A stretch of 32,699 nt of DNA, taken from IMG/VR virus record IMGVR_UViG_3300034682_000197, positions 1-32,699 of that record; one strand, written 5' to 3'. The first letter of the stretch is position 1; every line of letters begins with the position of its first letter. A program made the position numbers and the translations under genes. Under the pieces are notes generated by a model. That model was not told where the DNA came from, searched no databases, and was given only the letters and a program-made list of their open reading frames with translations. Below, in pieces: positions 24,992 to 32,650 of this stretch. This stretch comes from a virus.

Positions 24992-26151
24992 CCTTCAAAG
25001 GCTTTACCGGCATCAACAACGTGCTGCCCGAGCGCCGCATGGCGGGCAGCGACTTGCTGGCGGCCACGAATGTGGACTTTGGCCTGACGGGCGAGGTGAC
25101 GCGCCGCGCCGGTCTGGAGCAACAGTCCACACACTGCCACCAGAACCTGCACCAAGCCCCTGGCTTTCTGCTGGCCACCAGTGGCGGGGCCCTGGTGGCC
25201 CTGCATCCTGATGGGGCGCGCCACACCATCCACCCCGCGCTGGGCCCGGATCGGGTCTGGTACTGCGACCTGCCCGATGGGCGGGTCTGCTTCAGCAACG
25301 GGCTGATCCATGGCGTGACCGATGGCATCACCGGCGTGGAGCGCAGTGTGCCGGTGCCGGGCTCGCTGGGCGCGGCCGATGCCGCGTTTGGGGCGCTGGA
25401 GCCGGGCCAGTACCGCTACCACCTGAGTTTTGTGCGCCTGGCCGACCGGCTGGAGGGCCCGGCCATCAGCTCCGAGCCGCTGGAGCTGGCCCAGGGCGGG
25501 CTGCGCCTGGACGGCCTGCCCATGCTGGAGGGGCACGGGCTCAACGTCTACCTGAGCAGCCGCAGCGGGGAGGGCGCCTACCTGGCCGGCACGGCCCTGG
25601 GCGGCAGCTGGGAGTTTGCCGGCGGCAATGCCCAATTGGTGCTGCCCTGCCGCACCCTGGGGGCCGAGCCGTTCCCGGTGGGCACGATCACGGCGTACTG
25701 GCGTGGCCGGGTGCTGGTGGCCCAGGGCAATGTGCTGTGGGCTTCGCGCCCGATGGCGCCGCACCTGTGCGACTGGCGCGACTTCAAGGCCCTGCAGGGG
25801 CGCATCACCGCCATCCAGCCCGTGGACAACGGGATCTACGTGGGCACGGAGCACGACCTGGTGTTCCTGGCGGGCACGGACTGGGGGCAACTGGCCCATG
25901 TGCCCACCTTGCGCGGGCCGGTGGTGCTGGGCTCTGGCGTGGCCGCGCCCGGGCACCTGGTGCGGTTGGGCGATGGCACGGGCGCGGGCCAGGCCATGCT
26001 GTGTATTGCCGGGGGTGAGGTGGTGGCAGGCTTTAGCGGGGGGCAGACCGAGAGCCTGACGGACAAGCGCTGGCGCACCGAGGTCGCGCAGGTCAGTGCG
26101 GCGTTCCGGGAAGTCGATGGCCTGCCCCAGTATCTGGCGGTGCCGGTATGA
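24985..26151 (+). CDS. phage structural protein, possible propeller-like tail protein, 388 aa
   Basis: ATG 24985 sits after AAAGAGAGAG and overlaps the preceding stop; the frame is open far upstream, but that part only shadows the repeat gene. The protein begins MLTFKGFTGINNVLPERRM and has LLAATNVDFGLTGEVTRRAG, a wording that I recall from tail proteins of podophages. Repeated short beta segments with Asp-Gly turns (VWYCDLPDGRVCFSNGLIHG, NVLWASRPMAPHLCDWRDF, NGIYVGTEHDLVFLAG) give a beta-propeller look. It ends in an ATGA overlap with the next gene, so the two are translationally coupled. Its exact place in the virion is unknown. Confidence 0.65.
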   Translation: MLTFKGFTGINNVLPERRMAGSDLLAATNVDFGLTGEVTRRAGLEQQSTHCHQNLHQAPGFLLATSGGALVALHPDGARHTIHPALGPDRVWYCDLPDGRVCFSNGLIHGVTDGITGVERSVPVPGSLGAADAAFGALEPGQYRYHLSFVRLADRLEGPAISSEPLELAQGGLRLDGLPMLEGHGLNVYLSSRSGEGAYLAGTALGGSWEFAGGNAQLVLPCRTLGAEPFPVGTITAYWRGRVLVAQGNVLWASRPMAPHLCDWRDFKALQGRITAIQPVDNGIYVGTEHDLVFLAGTDWGQLAHVPTLRGPVVLGSGVAAPGHLVRLGDGTGAGQAMLCIAGGEVVAGFSGGQTESLTDKRWRTEVAQVSAAFREVDGLPQYLAVPV

Positions 26152-28409
26152 CGGGGCTGTGGAACCCCCACTCGTTTGATGTGGGCGGGCAGCCCTACGC
26201 CCTGAGCGCGCCCCCAGCCTTGCGCGCCATCGGCGGGCAGCTGACTGCGGCACAAGCGGCTATGGCCCAAGATGCGTTTGCGCGGTTTTGCAACGCGCAG
26301 CGGTATTCGCTGGTGCCCAACCCATCCGAATCGGGCCGGTTACCCGATGGCACGGCCTACCGCATTGACGTTGTAGGGGTGCAGGCCATCATGCAGGTGT
26401 GGCCTGCGGGCGCTGTGCAGGCCGTCCAAAGCGGCATTCTTTTTGGTGTGGCCGGATTGGGTGAGCGTTGGCTGCTGGTCAACAAGCCCACGGCGCAGGG
26501 CCAGCCGTCGGCCACCTGGACGCTGCGCAATATCTTTGCCCAGTACAGCGATGAGAGTAAGTTTGATCCGGTCGATCTGGCCGCCTCCAGGTTCAAGACG
26601 CTGCGCGTGGGTGGCGTTTGGCGCTACCTGTATGTGGCCCCGGGGGCCGGGCGCTTTGGGCACGTCAACGTGTTCGCCCCCCCCGAGAGTGGGTACATCA
26701 CCCACGTGACGGCGGCAGGCACCGTCATCGGGGTGGATGTGCTTTCTTGGCAAAGCTACATCGCGCAGTTCATCTTCAAGCAGAAGCTGGGGCAGTTGAC
26801 CCCACCACCCTACGGGGCTGGGCCTGCGACCAACGTAGTGGATCAGCAGGTCGAGGTGCAATCCTCCCAAGTGCCGCTGGGCACTGATTTCCTGGCGGTG
26901 ATGCGCCTGCCCGATTCGCGCACGCCCTACCATGTGTCATCGCCCCAGGGTCAGTATCTGGCCCTGTCCGTGATGAAAACCACCGGCCCGCTCAAGTCGT
27001 ACCTGGGTGACTTGGTGTACGCGCCCGATTACTTTGAGGTCATGGTCGATCTGTGGCCGGCGATCCTGGTGACGCGATTTGCCGATGGTGCGCAGATTTC
27101 CACGCAGCGGTTTTCCTCGGGGGCGCTGCCCACGACCTACACCGACAACGATGTCGAGGCCCAGGTGTTTGCGGCGACTGAGGCGGGCTTTGTGGCCCAC
27201 GCCGCTGTGCCATTGGGTGTGCTGGCATCTGCGTGCACGCCGACCATTGCCCGGCTGAGGGACGGGCGCATCGAGTCGACCAGCCGCTTTGGGGTACAGA
27301 TCAGTCAGCAGTTCTGGCCGCACCCGCAGCGTCTGTCCAAGGTGACGCTGCTGCGCACCTTGTCCAACGGTGACCGTGAAGTGGCGCAGGAGGCCAAGCA
27401 TTCCCACGTCTGTGGGTTCACGTTGAGCAAGAACTACCGCAATGTGCAAAGGCTGCTGGAAGGGGTGGACGCCGCTGGCCAGCTGTTGACCTATGACCAG
27501 GAGGTCAACCGCAGCTACACCCACCACTACAGCCGGCCGACGGTGGTGGACATTGAAACGACGGACGTGATCAGGGCAGGTCATGGACTGCCACAAGTCG
27601 GGGTGGGCCTGATTTCCGGCGAAGCCACCATCAGCCTGCACAGTGGCAGCTTTAGCTCGCAGGTGCATGCAGTGAACCGCATCACGCGCACATACAGCAG
27701 CGGTCTGGAGCTGATCACCTACGAAACAGACGTGCAGGCCACGCATACGGGCAACTTTAGCGACAACCTCTTGCGCGGCAGCGAGTCGCAATCGGGGGAT
27801 TCGGTGACCGACTACACCTCGCGCGTGGCTTCCCGCAATGTGCTGCTGCGTGACGCTGCAGCGGATGTAACCGCCTATGTGGAAACCATCGTCACCCTGA
27901 CGCACCACTCGACGCGCTCCTATGGGCAGGGCGCTGTGCAGGAAACGCACTCGAGCGCCGTGCCCACCACGATCGCAAAGGTTTGCCTGCTGTACGGCCG
28001 CCACCGCATTGAGGTGGACGTGACGCCCTGGGTGCCGCCACAGAGGTATGCCGGCTACGCGAACCTGGGTACCGCCATCACCCGCGATGGGGAGCTGCTG
28101 CGCGCGGTGGACACGGCCGATCTGGCGCGCACAGAGCCCGTGGGTGGCTTCGATACCCAGTTCCAAGCGCAAAGCGACTTTATCGACGTGACCCAAGACA
28201 GCTTGCTGGATGTGATTGCGTTGGACAACGTCGCCGTTCAGTGCCAATACGCCCACTGTCCAGAAACGGGCGGGATGCTGCTGGAGTTTTCCTTGGCCAC
28301 GGGGCAACGCTGGCGTTTCTTGCTGGACAGCGAGGCGGGAATCCGTGACGCCGCCACGGTGCTGGAGTGGCCCGAGGGCCTGAGCGAACGTGACTTTTTC
28401 ACTTTTTGA
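26148..28409 (+). CDS. large phage virion protein, 753 aa
   Basis: The start overlaps the previous stop (ATGA, 26148-26151). The protein begins MTGLWNPHSFDVGGQPYALS and is mainly beta-type, with many Thr/Ser-rich strands (RTYSSGLELITYETDVQATH, TAYVETIVTLTHHSTRSYG). It ends WRFLLDSEAG...LSERDFFTF. No signal peptide, membrane helix, hydrolase motif or collagen-like repeat is visible. It is the largest gene of the second structural unit, so a baseplate, tail tube or spike-associated protein is plausible. I do not recognise the family. The next gene starts 10 nt later with a GAGGGGCC site. Confidence 0.65.
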   Translation: MTGLWNPHSFDVGGQPYALSAPPALRAIGGQLTAAQAAMAQDAFARFCNAQRYSLVPNPSESGRLPDGTAYRIDVVGVQAIMQVWPAGAVQAVQSGILFGVAGLGERWLLVNKPTAQGQPSATWTLRNIFAQYSDESKFDPVDLAASRFKTLRVGGVWRYLYVAPGAGRFGHVNVFAPPESGYITHVTAAGTVIGVDVLSWQSYIAQFIFKQKLGQLTPPPYGAGPATNVVDQQVEVQSSQVPLGTDFLAVMRLPDSRTPYHVSSPQGQYLALSVMKTTGPLKSYLGDLVYAPDYFEVMVDLWPAILVTRFADGAQISTQRFSSGALPTTYTDNDVEAQVFAATEAGFVAHAAVPLGVLASACTPTIARLRDGRIESTSRFGVQISQQFWPHPQRLSKVTLLRTLSNGDREVAQEAKHSHVCGFTLSKNYRNVQRLLEGVDAAGQLLTYDQEVNRSYTHHYSRPTVVDIETTDVIRAGHGLPQVGVGLISGEATISLHSGSFSSQVHAVNRITRTYSSGLELITYETDVQATHTGNFSDNLLRGSESQSGDSVTDYTSRVASRNVLLRDAAADVTAYVETIVTLTHHSTRSYGQGAVQETHSSAVPTTIAKVCLLYGRHRIEVDVTPWVPPQRYAGYANLGTAITRDGELLRAVDTADLARTEPVGGFDTQFQAQSDFIDVTQDSLLDVIALDNVAVQCQYAHCPETGGMLLEFSLATGQRWRFLLDSEAGIRDAATVLEWPEGLSERDFFTF

Positions 28410-28418
28410 GGGGCCTCC

Positions 28419-28853
28419 ATGTTTGTCGTCAACACCCTGACTGGCGCTGTCTCCGAGTACAGCGGCCATGAATTTCAGAGCATCACCCCCACGCACGGGG
28501 GCAGCGCCGCCGGCCTGTTTGCCTTCGGGGGCGAGACCGACCACGGCGCGCCCATCGTGGCGCAGCTGCGCCTGCCGGCCACGGTACGTGAATCCACGCT
28601 CAAGCAGAGCATCGAGATGGTCTACCTGTCGATGCAGGGGCAGGGCGAGGCCGAGTTTGCGGTGTACGGCCCGGCCGCCCAGGCCTGGCGCTACCGCTTT
28701 GCACTGCGCGATAGCGAGCAAACCCGCTGCCCGGTGGGCCGGGGCATCCGCGAGAACTACATGGGGTTTGGCCTGAGCACCCCGGACGGCCAGGCCTTTT
28801 GCCTGGACCGCATCGAGGTGCTGACGGCCAAGTCCAAGGCACGGAGAGTTTGA
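28419..28853 (+). CDS. phage structural protein, 144 aa
   Basis: The protein starts MFVVNTLTGAVSEYSGHEFQ and has a compact beta-type sequence (APIVAQLRLPATVRESTLKQ, RYRFALRDSEQTRCPVGRGI). It ends DRIEVLTAKSKARRV. The last 12 codons and the following spacer take part in a 181-bp duplication with the start of the 29036 gene. The family is not recognised; genome position indicates a tail component. Confidence 0.6.
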   Translation: MFVVNTLTGAVSEYSGHEFQSITPTHGGSAAGLFAFGGETDHGAPIVAQLRLPATVRESTLKQSIEMVYLSMQGQGEAEFAVYGPAAQAWRYRFALRDSEQTRCPVGRGIRENYMGFGLSTPDGQAFCLDRIEVLTAKSKARRV

Positions 28854-28953
28854 TATGGGGGCGGCATTCAAACACAACGGCCCGGCCGAGATTGTTCGGA
28901 GCAAGTACGAGCGTTCGATTGAACTTGCCAAGCAGGCGGCGCTGGAGGCCGGC
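28818..28953 (+). repeat. diverged tandem duplication, copy 1
   Basis: Running from GTGCTGACGGCCAAGTCCAA through the AC-GGAGAG spacer and the start codon to GCGGCGCTGGAGGCC, this segment recurs 181 bp downstream (28999-29134) with scattered substitutions. It joins the end of one gene to the beginning of another. Confidence 0.8.
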
Positions 28954-29046
28954 ACTTGTGCGCCGTTCACCTTGCGCGTGCGACTGGGCCCCATCACGGT
29001 GCTGATCACCAAATCCAAGACACGGAGAGCTTCCAATGGCAACTGA
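28855..29046 (+). CDS. 63-aa duplicate of the next gene's N-terminus (chimeric remnant)
   Basis: Residues 1-32 (MGAAFKHNGPAEIVRSKYER...AKQAALEAG) copy the N-terminus of the 29036 protein (MATDFEFNGPAEIVQDKYQR...AEQAALEAK). The end (PITVLITKSKTRR) copies the C-terminal end of the 28419 protein (RIEVLTAKSKARR). It has its own ribosome binding site (CACGGAGAG) and could be made. It overlaps the next gene by 11 nt. It is best read as a by-product of tandem duplication followed by an internal deletion, not a designed protein. Alternatively it is a small chaperone or competitor of the full-length protein; nothing in the sequence decides this. Confidence 0.55.
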   Translation: MGAAFKHNGPAEIVRSKYERSIELAKQAALEAGTCAPFTLRVRLGPITVLITKSKTRRASNGN

Positions 29047-29134
29047 TTTTGAATTCAATGGCCCGGCCGAGATCGTCCAGGACAAGTACCAACGCTCGAT
29101 CGCCATGGCCGAGCAGGCGGCGCTGGAGGCCAAA
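28999..29134 (+). repeat. diverged tandem duplication, copy 2
   Basis: This segment matches 28818-28953 at a constant offset of 181 bp, including GTGCTGA, the ribosome binding segment CACGGAGAG, the start codon, GGCCCGGCCGAGAT and GCGGCGCTGGAGGCC. Confidence 0.8.
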
Positions 29135-30853
29135 TCCATGCAGGATGCGCTCAATGCCAGCATCTACGCGCCGCCCACCATCAGCGTGCGCTGGAACACG
29201 CTGGCCGCACCCAGCCTGCCGGATGTGCCCGAGCTGCCGCAACTGCCCACGGTGGGATTCACCCCGCCCGGCAATGAGCCAGGCGCCCTGGACCTGGCCG
29301 ATCTGCCCGCGGTGGTGGTGGACAGCTTCACGCAGCCACCCCCGGAGATGCACTTTCCCCAGGCGCCGAGCATTGCGATTGGTACTGTGCCCACGCTGCC
29401 GCAGGTGGGGCAGGTGGCCATTCCCGACGCGCCCGATGTGCAGCTGCCCGATGCCCCGGCCTTTTTGGCGCTGACCACCCACAGCTTTGGTGGGGTGGAG
29501 CTGCACGAGGACTGGCTGGCCAAGCTGGACGATGTGCCGCAGCTGGAGCTGCTGGCGCCTGCACCGTTTGAGTTCAGCCGGGCGCCGGGCTATGCCTCGC
29601 AGTTGCTGGGCACGCTCAAAGCCATCATCGCCGCGCGCATCCAGGGCGGCACCGGGCTGAACCCGGCGGTGGAGCAGGCCATCTGGGACCGGGCGCGCGA
29701 CCGCGAAACCCGCGTGGCGCTGGCCCGCGAGCAGGAGGTGATGCGCGCGGCCGAGGCCTTGGGCTTTCCGCTGCCCTCCGGCGTGCTGGCCGGCCAGCTG
29801 GCCGATGCGCGCCGGGAGTACCACGACAAGCTGGCCGAGCTGTCCCGAGAAATCGCCATCAAGCAGGCCGAGCTGGAGCAGTCCAACGTCAAGGACGCGA
29901 TCCAGCAGGGGCTGCTGCTGGAGGGCCAGCTGATGGACCAGGCCCTGAAGCTGGACCAGCTGGCGTTTGAGGCGGCCAAGGCCGCGGCCGAGAACGCATT
30001 GGCCGCGTACAACGGGCGCATCGAGCAGTACAAGGCGCTGCTGGAGGGCTACCGCACCTACGCCGCGGCCTATGAGACGGTCATCAAGGCTGAGATGAAC
30101 AAGGTCGAGGTCTTCAAGGCGCTGCTGTCGGCCGAGCAGACCAAGGCCCAGATCAACGAATCGCTGGTGGCGCGCTACAAGGCCGAGATCGAAGGGCGCA
30201 TGGCGTCCGTGGAGATCTACAAGGCCCGGGTGCAGGCGGCCCAAACCCTGGTGAGCCTGGAGCAGACCAAGATTCAGGTGGGGGCCGAGCAGATCCGCGC
30301 CTTTGTGGCAGCCACCAATGCCGAGACCGCCAAGGTGGAGCTGCACAAGGCCAGCATCCAGGCCGAGGGGTTCAAGCAAGAAGCCTATAAGTCGCAGGTG
30401 CAGGCCTTCAGCGCCAAGGTCAGCGCCCAGGCCGAGGCGGCGCGGGTGGCCATTGCCCAGACCCAGGCCAAGCTGTCGGCCAAGGAAATGGAGTGGAACG
30501 CCTGGAAAGCGCGCCTGTCTGCCGAGGTGGCCAAGATGGATGCCGCGGCCAAGCAATCGGCCATCCTGGTGGACGGCTACCGGGTCAGCGCCTATGCGGT
30601 GGAGGCCAAGGCCAACAGCTTCATGCGCCGCTGGGAGGCCGAGGTCAAGCAGTACGACGCCATCACCAACATCAGCCTGCAAACGGCCAAGCTGAACACC
30701 GATGCGGCCATCCAGACCAACAACGCGCGCCTGGATGCGGCCAAGATCGGCCTGGCCACCGCCGCACAGCGCACCGCGTCGGCCTGGAGCATGGTGTCGG
30801 CATCGGCCCAGATCAGCGGCAGCGTGACGCAATCGGGCACAGCCCCTGCGTAA
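29036..30853 (+). CDS. long coiled-coil virion protein, 605 aa
   Basis: After a short N-terminal helix (residues 1-42), a Pro-rich extended region (about 43-170) carries repeated short phrases such as LPDVPELPQLP, PEMHFPQAPS and IPDAPDVQLPDAP. From about 190 to the end the protein is almost wholly helical and Ala/Glu/Lys/Gln-rich (KAIIAARIQGG, REYHDKLAELSREIAIKQAE, RYKAEIEGRMASVEIYKARV), as for a long coiled coil. A polar Ser/Thr tail (VSASAQISGSVTQSG) closes it. It is probably a rod-like tail or stalk component; no family name can be given. A terminator follows, so it closes the structural unit. Confidence 0.7.
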   Translation: MATDFEFNGPAEIVQDKYQRSIAMAEQAALEAKSMQDALNASIYAPPTISVRWNTLAAPSLPDVPELPQLPTVGFTPPGNEPGALDLADLPAVVVDSFTQPPPEMHFPQAPSIAIGTVPTLPQVGQVAIPDAPDVQLPDAPAFLALTTHSFGGVELHEDWLAKLDDVPQLELLAPAPFEFSRAPGYASQLLGTLKAIIAARIQGGTGLNPAVEQAIWDRARDRETRVALAREQEVMRAAEALGFPLPSGVLAGQLADARREYHDKLAELSREIAIKQAELEQSNVKDAIQQGLLLEGQLMDQALKLDQLAFEAAKAAAENALAAYNGRIEQYKALLEGYRTYAAAYETVIKAEMNKVEVFKALLSAEQTKAQINESLVARYKAEIEGRMASVEIYKARVQAAQTLVSLEQTKIQVGAEQIRAFVAATNAETAKVELHKASIQAEGFKQEAYKSQVQAFSAKVSAQAEAARVAIAQTQAKLSAKEMEWNAWKARLSAEVAKMDAAAKQSAILVDGYRVSAYAVEAKANSFMRRWEAEVKQYDAITNISLQTAKLNTDAAIQTNNARLDAAKIGLATAAQRTASAWSMVSASAQISGSVTQSGTAPA

Positions 30854-30856
30854 GCG

Positions 30857-30868
30857 CCCCGGCTAGGG
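30857..30868 (+). repeat. recurring intergenic motif, copy 4 (CCCCGGCTAGGG)
   Basis: An exact copy lies 3 nt after the stop of the coiled-coil gene and about 90 nt before the lysis cassette. Here the terminator comes after the motif, unlike at 22492. Confidence 0.55.
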
Positions 30869-30928
30869 TTAGGCATTCCTGCCCCCGGCCGAGACACTGC
30901 CCCCCAGAAGGCAGTCCACCCCAAACCG

Positions 30929-30948
30929 CCGCCTTCGGGCGGTTTTTT
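30929..30948 (+). terminator. intrinsic terminator before the lysis cassette
   Basis: CCGCC (30929-30933), the stable loop TTCG and GGCGG (30938-30942) are followed by TTTTTT (30943-30948). It ends the structural unit or acts as a leaky stop that lowers holin expression. Confidence 0.85.
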
Positions 30949-30959
30949 ACGCCCGAAAA

Positions 30960-31271
30960 ATGTACGAACTTGTCCAACACATCAAGACCCTTTTGGGCAT
31001 GGCCAACGGCATCAGTGCCGAGCAGAAGCACGATATTTTCAAAGCGGGTTTGCAGGCTGCTCCAGCAGGAGGTGCAGGCGCAGCGGCAAGCATAGCGCCA
31101 GTCACAGAAGGCAGTTTTCTCGGCTTTGCCGGCAACACCTGGGTGGTGTTCGCCAGCTTGTTCTTCATCAGCCTGCAGATTGCGCACCTAGTCTGGAAAT
31201 GGCGGCGCCAAGCCAAGATCGACGCCACGCGCACTGCCGCAGGCCTGCCCCTGGAATCCCTGGAGAAGTGA
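30960..31271 (+). CDS. phage holin-like protein, 103 aa
   Basis: This small protein has one clear membrane segment (about residues 60-79, TWVVFASLFFISLQIAHLVW) followed at once by a basic stretch (KWRRQAK). That fits a positive-inside anchor with the long N-terminal part outside. A weaker hydrophobic Ala/Gly stretch precedes it (about 31-48). It lies one base before the endolysin start and just after a terminator, the standard place for a holin or pinholin releasing a SAR endolysin. ATG 30960 has no strong Shine-Dalgarno (only CGAAAAA upstream), which would keep synthesis low. The holin call rests on topology and context. Confidence 0.7.
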   Translation: MYELVQHIKTLLGMANGISAEQKHDIFKAGLQAAPAGGAGAAASIAPVTEGSFLGFAGNTWVVFASLFFISLQIAHLVWKWRRQAKIDATRTAAGLPLESLEK

Positions 31272-31272
31272 C

Positions 31273-31920
31273 ATGCAGCAGTCCAAGAAATGGATCGTCG
31301 GGCGCCTGCTGGCCCTGGCCATGCTCACAGGCGGTGGCGGCGCGTTCTATGCCCAGCACCAGGGCGAGGTGGCGCGGGCCGAGGTGCAAGCCGCGGCCGC
31401 AGACCCCTACGTGCAGGCCGTGGCCCGTGATGCCGGCACCAGCGATGCGGTCAAGATCGCCATGCTCATGGGCCACCTGTACGAATCCAGCGGCAAGCAC
31501 GTGGGCACGCCCTACATCGACAAATTGGGCCGCGGTCAGCCGCTGACGGTCTGCAACGGCATCACCGGCGCGGGGGTGGTCGCCGGCAAGTGGTACACCC
31601 CGGCAGATTGCTACGAGCTGGAAAAGGGACGGTATCTGCAGGCAGAGCGCGTGGCAAAGCGCCTGTTTGCCTACTGGGCCAACTACGACGCCATCACCCA
31701 GGCCACGTTCCTGGACTTCATCCACAACAAGGGCGATGGCGCGCTGGCCGCCAGCACGATGCTGCGCAAAGCCAACGCAGGGGACGTGCAGGGGGCCTGC
31801 CGTGAGAACCCCAAGTGGAACAAGGGCACGGTCAAGGGCGTGCTGACCGTGCTGCCAGGTCTCAAAGACCGGGCTGACACGAATGCAGGCTTCTGCCTGG
31901 ATGGTGGCTGGAATGGCTGA
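31273..31920 (+). CDS. SAR endolysin, GH24-type lysozyme, 215 aa
   Basis: The enzyme cleaves the glycan backbone of peptidoglycan. The N-terminus is a weak, Gly/Ala-rich membrane segment after a basic start (residues 1-26, KKWIVGRLLALAMLTGGGG), typical of a signal-anchor-release domain that lets the enzyme reach the periplasm without full holin pores. The lysozyme part has HLYESSGKHVGTPYIDKLG and LTVCNGITGAG, like the E...YxD...TxCxGxTG pattern of phage lysozymes. Glu71, Asp83 and Thr92 are the likely triad; spacing is wider than in T4 lysozyme, so a family variant is probable. The stop overlaps the Rz start by 8 nt. Confidence 0.83.
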   Translation: MQQSKKWIVGRLLALAMLTGGGGAFYAQHQGEVARAEVQAAAADPYVQAVARDAGTSDAVKIAMLMGHLYESSGKHVGTPYIDKLGRGQPLTVCNGITGAGVVAGKWYTPADCYELEKGRYLQAERVAKRLFAYWANYDAITQATFLDFIHNKGDGALAASTMLRKANAGDVQGACRENPKWNKGTVKGVLTVLPGLKDRADTNAGFCLDGGWNG

Positions 31921-32401
31921 CCCACGAAATTCGCTCAAAGCGCTGGTGATGTTTGCGCTGATAGCTATTGTTTTTTACACAGGCTGGCAGGTCAACGGCT
32001 GGCGCCTGGATGGACAGCACGCCGCAGAGCTGGCCCAGCGTGACCGGCAGGCGCTGGAAGTGGCCGAAGCCATCAAGCAAGCTGGCATTGAAGCCAACAA
32101 CGCAATCTCAGCCGCCGACGTGCGCGCATGGAAAGGACTGGAAGATGACAAGAAAGAGCTACGCCGCCTGCGCGGCTGTGTCGCTGATGGCACTTGCGGG
32201 GTGCGCCTCATCGCCGCCCAAAGTGGTCACAGGCCCAGCGATCCAGGCGCCGGCAGCGTGGGCCATGACACCGTCGAACTCGATCCAGACGTACAACGCC
32301 GTGTTCTCGACCACCGAGAAGCCATCGGAGAAGATGCCGCAAAAATAGATTACCTGCAGGACTATGCGGCGCAGTGTTGGCGGTCAACGCAGCCCAAATA
32401 A
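31913..32401 (+). CDS. Rz: i-spanin (Rz-like), 162 aa
   Basis: ATG 31913 lies within the end of the endolysin gene (ATGGCTGA). The protein has one N-terminal membrane helix (about residues 10-28, ALVMFALIAIVFYTGWQV) and then a periplasmic helical, charged region (AELAQRDRQALEVAEAIKQ, WKGLEDDKKELRRLR), which is the Rz plan. It includes a Cys pair region (RGCVADGTCGVR) as in many Rz proteins. The second-frame Rz1 gene lies fully inside it. Together they bridge and fuse inner and outer membranes in the last step of lysis. An upstream ATG at 31883 was rejected because it overlaps deeper into the endolysin and spoils the N-in signal anchor. Confidence 0.85.
   Translation: MADPRNSLKALVMFALIAIVFYTGWQVNGWRLDGQHAAELAQRDRQALEVAEAIKQAGIEANNAISAADVRAWKGLEDDKKELRRLRGCVADGTCGVRLIAAQSGHRPSDPGAGSVGHDTVELDPDVQRRVLDHREAIGEDAAKIDYLQDYAAQCWRSTQPK
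32145..32348 (+). CDS. Rz1: o-spanin lipoprotein (Rz1-like), embedded in Rz, 67 aa
   Basis: In another frame within Rz, ATG 32145 begins MTRKSYAACAAVSLMALAGC, a lipoprotein signal with lipobox LAGC; Cys20 would be lipidated after cleavage. The mature part is 48 residues, with Pro-containing segments (SSPPKVVTGPAIQAPAAW), the mark of Rz1 proteins. It lacks a Lol-avoidance Asp after the Cys (CASS), which fits outer-membrane targeting. The longer open frame upstream (from 31968) has no sensible signal and is not the gene. It partners the Rz protein in the spanin complex. Confidence 0.85.
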   Translation: MTRKSYAACAAVSLMALAGCASSPPKVVTGPAIQAPAAWAMTPSNSIQTYNAVFSTTEKPSEKMPQK

Positions 32402-32405
32402 GAAA

Positions 32406-32438
32406 CCCCCTCTAGCTTGCGCTGGAGGGGGCTTTTTT
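32406..32438 (+). terminator. strong intrinsic terminator after the lysis cassette
   Basis: CCCCCTCTAGC (32406-32416) pairs with GCTGGAGGGGG (32421-32431), with one wobble, over the loop TTGC; C and TTTTTT (32433-32438) follow. It lies 4 nt after the Rz stop and ends the late transcript. Confidence 0.92.
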
Positions 32439-32507
32439 GCGTTTTGGCTGCCTGTTTTTGCTCCGCAATTGGCTGTGCAAAAACGAAATAACGCGGGCTA
32501 GATCACT

Positions 32508-32555
32508 GTTTAAACGTACATGAATGCGGGGCGGAAACTGCCGCGCAACCCGCAT
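32508..32555. repeat. palindromes at the phage right end (attachment arm candidate)
   Basis: GTTTAAAC (32508-32515) is a perfect palindrome. ATGCGGG (32524-32530) pairs with CCCGCAT (32549-32555), with GCGG and CCGC pairing inside. They lie between the last terminator and the tRNA junction, a plausible integrase or IHF arm region. No integrase gene is in the window. Confidence 0.4.
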
Positions 32556-32575
32556 AAAACCTAGATTTCTTGGTG

Positions 32576-32617
32576 AGCTTAGAAGGCTGTTGCTCTATCC
32601 AACTGAGCTAACGCCAC
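32576..32617 (-). pseudogene. 5' half of tRNA-Arg(UCU), split at the phage junction
   Basis: On the - strand, GTGGCGT (acceptor), TA, GCTC-AGTTGGATA-GAGC (D-arm), ACAGC and the loop CTTCTAA (anticodon TCT) followed by GCT form the first 40 or so bases of a tRNA-Arg. After 32576 pairing with the stem fails (C instead of G) and no T-arm follows. The core GCTTAGAAG is therefore a likely att core, and bases to the right are host chromosome. Confidence 0.8.
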
Positions 32618-32621
32618 CGCG

Positions 32622-32650
32622 TTTGTATATCTGTGCCTGTAGCTTCACAA
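32622..32650 (-). promoter_or_regulatory. probable host promoter of the split tRNA-Arg gene
   Basis: On the - strand TTGTGA (32650-32645) lies 17 nt before TACAAA (32627-32622), which is only a few bases from the tRNA start at 32617. This supports the right side being chromosomal. Confidence 0.4.

Noticed and set aside
9040-29060. avoidance of GAATTC sites as a sign of EcoRI-type specificity
   Set aside because: At least five GAATTC sites are visible by eye (for example near 9051, 11152, 19801, 22360 and 29051), so there is no clear avoidance, and M.EcoRI-like enzymes may differ in specificity.
31968-32144. longer 126-aa form of the Rz1 frame
   Set aside because: The upstream part has no signal sequence. 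Starting at 32145 gives a normal lipoprotein signal with the lipobox in the right place.
32440-32617. a group I intron in the tRNA-Arg anticodon loop
   Set aside because: Break of homology is in the anticodon stem, not in the loop, and no 3' exon with a T-arm or intron core follows within the phage sequence.
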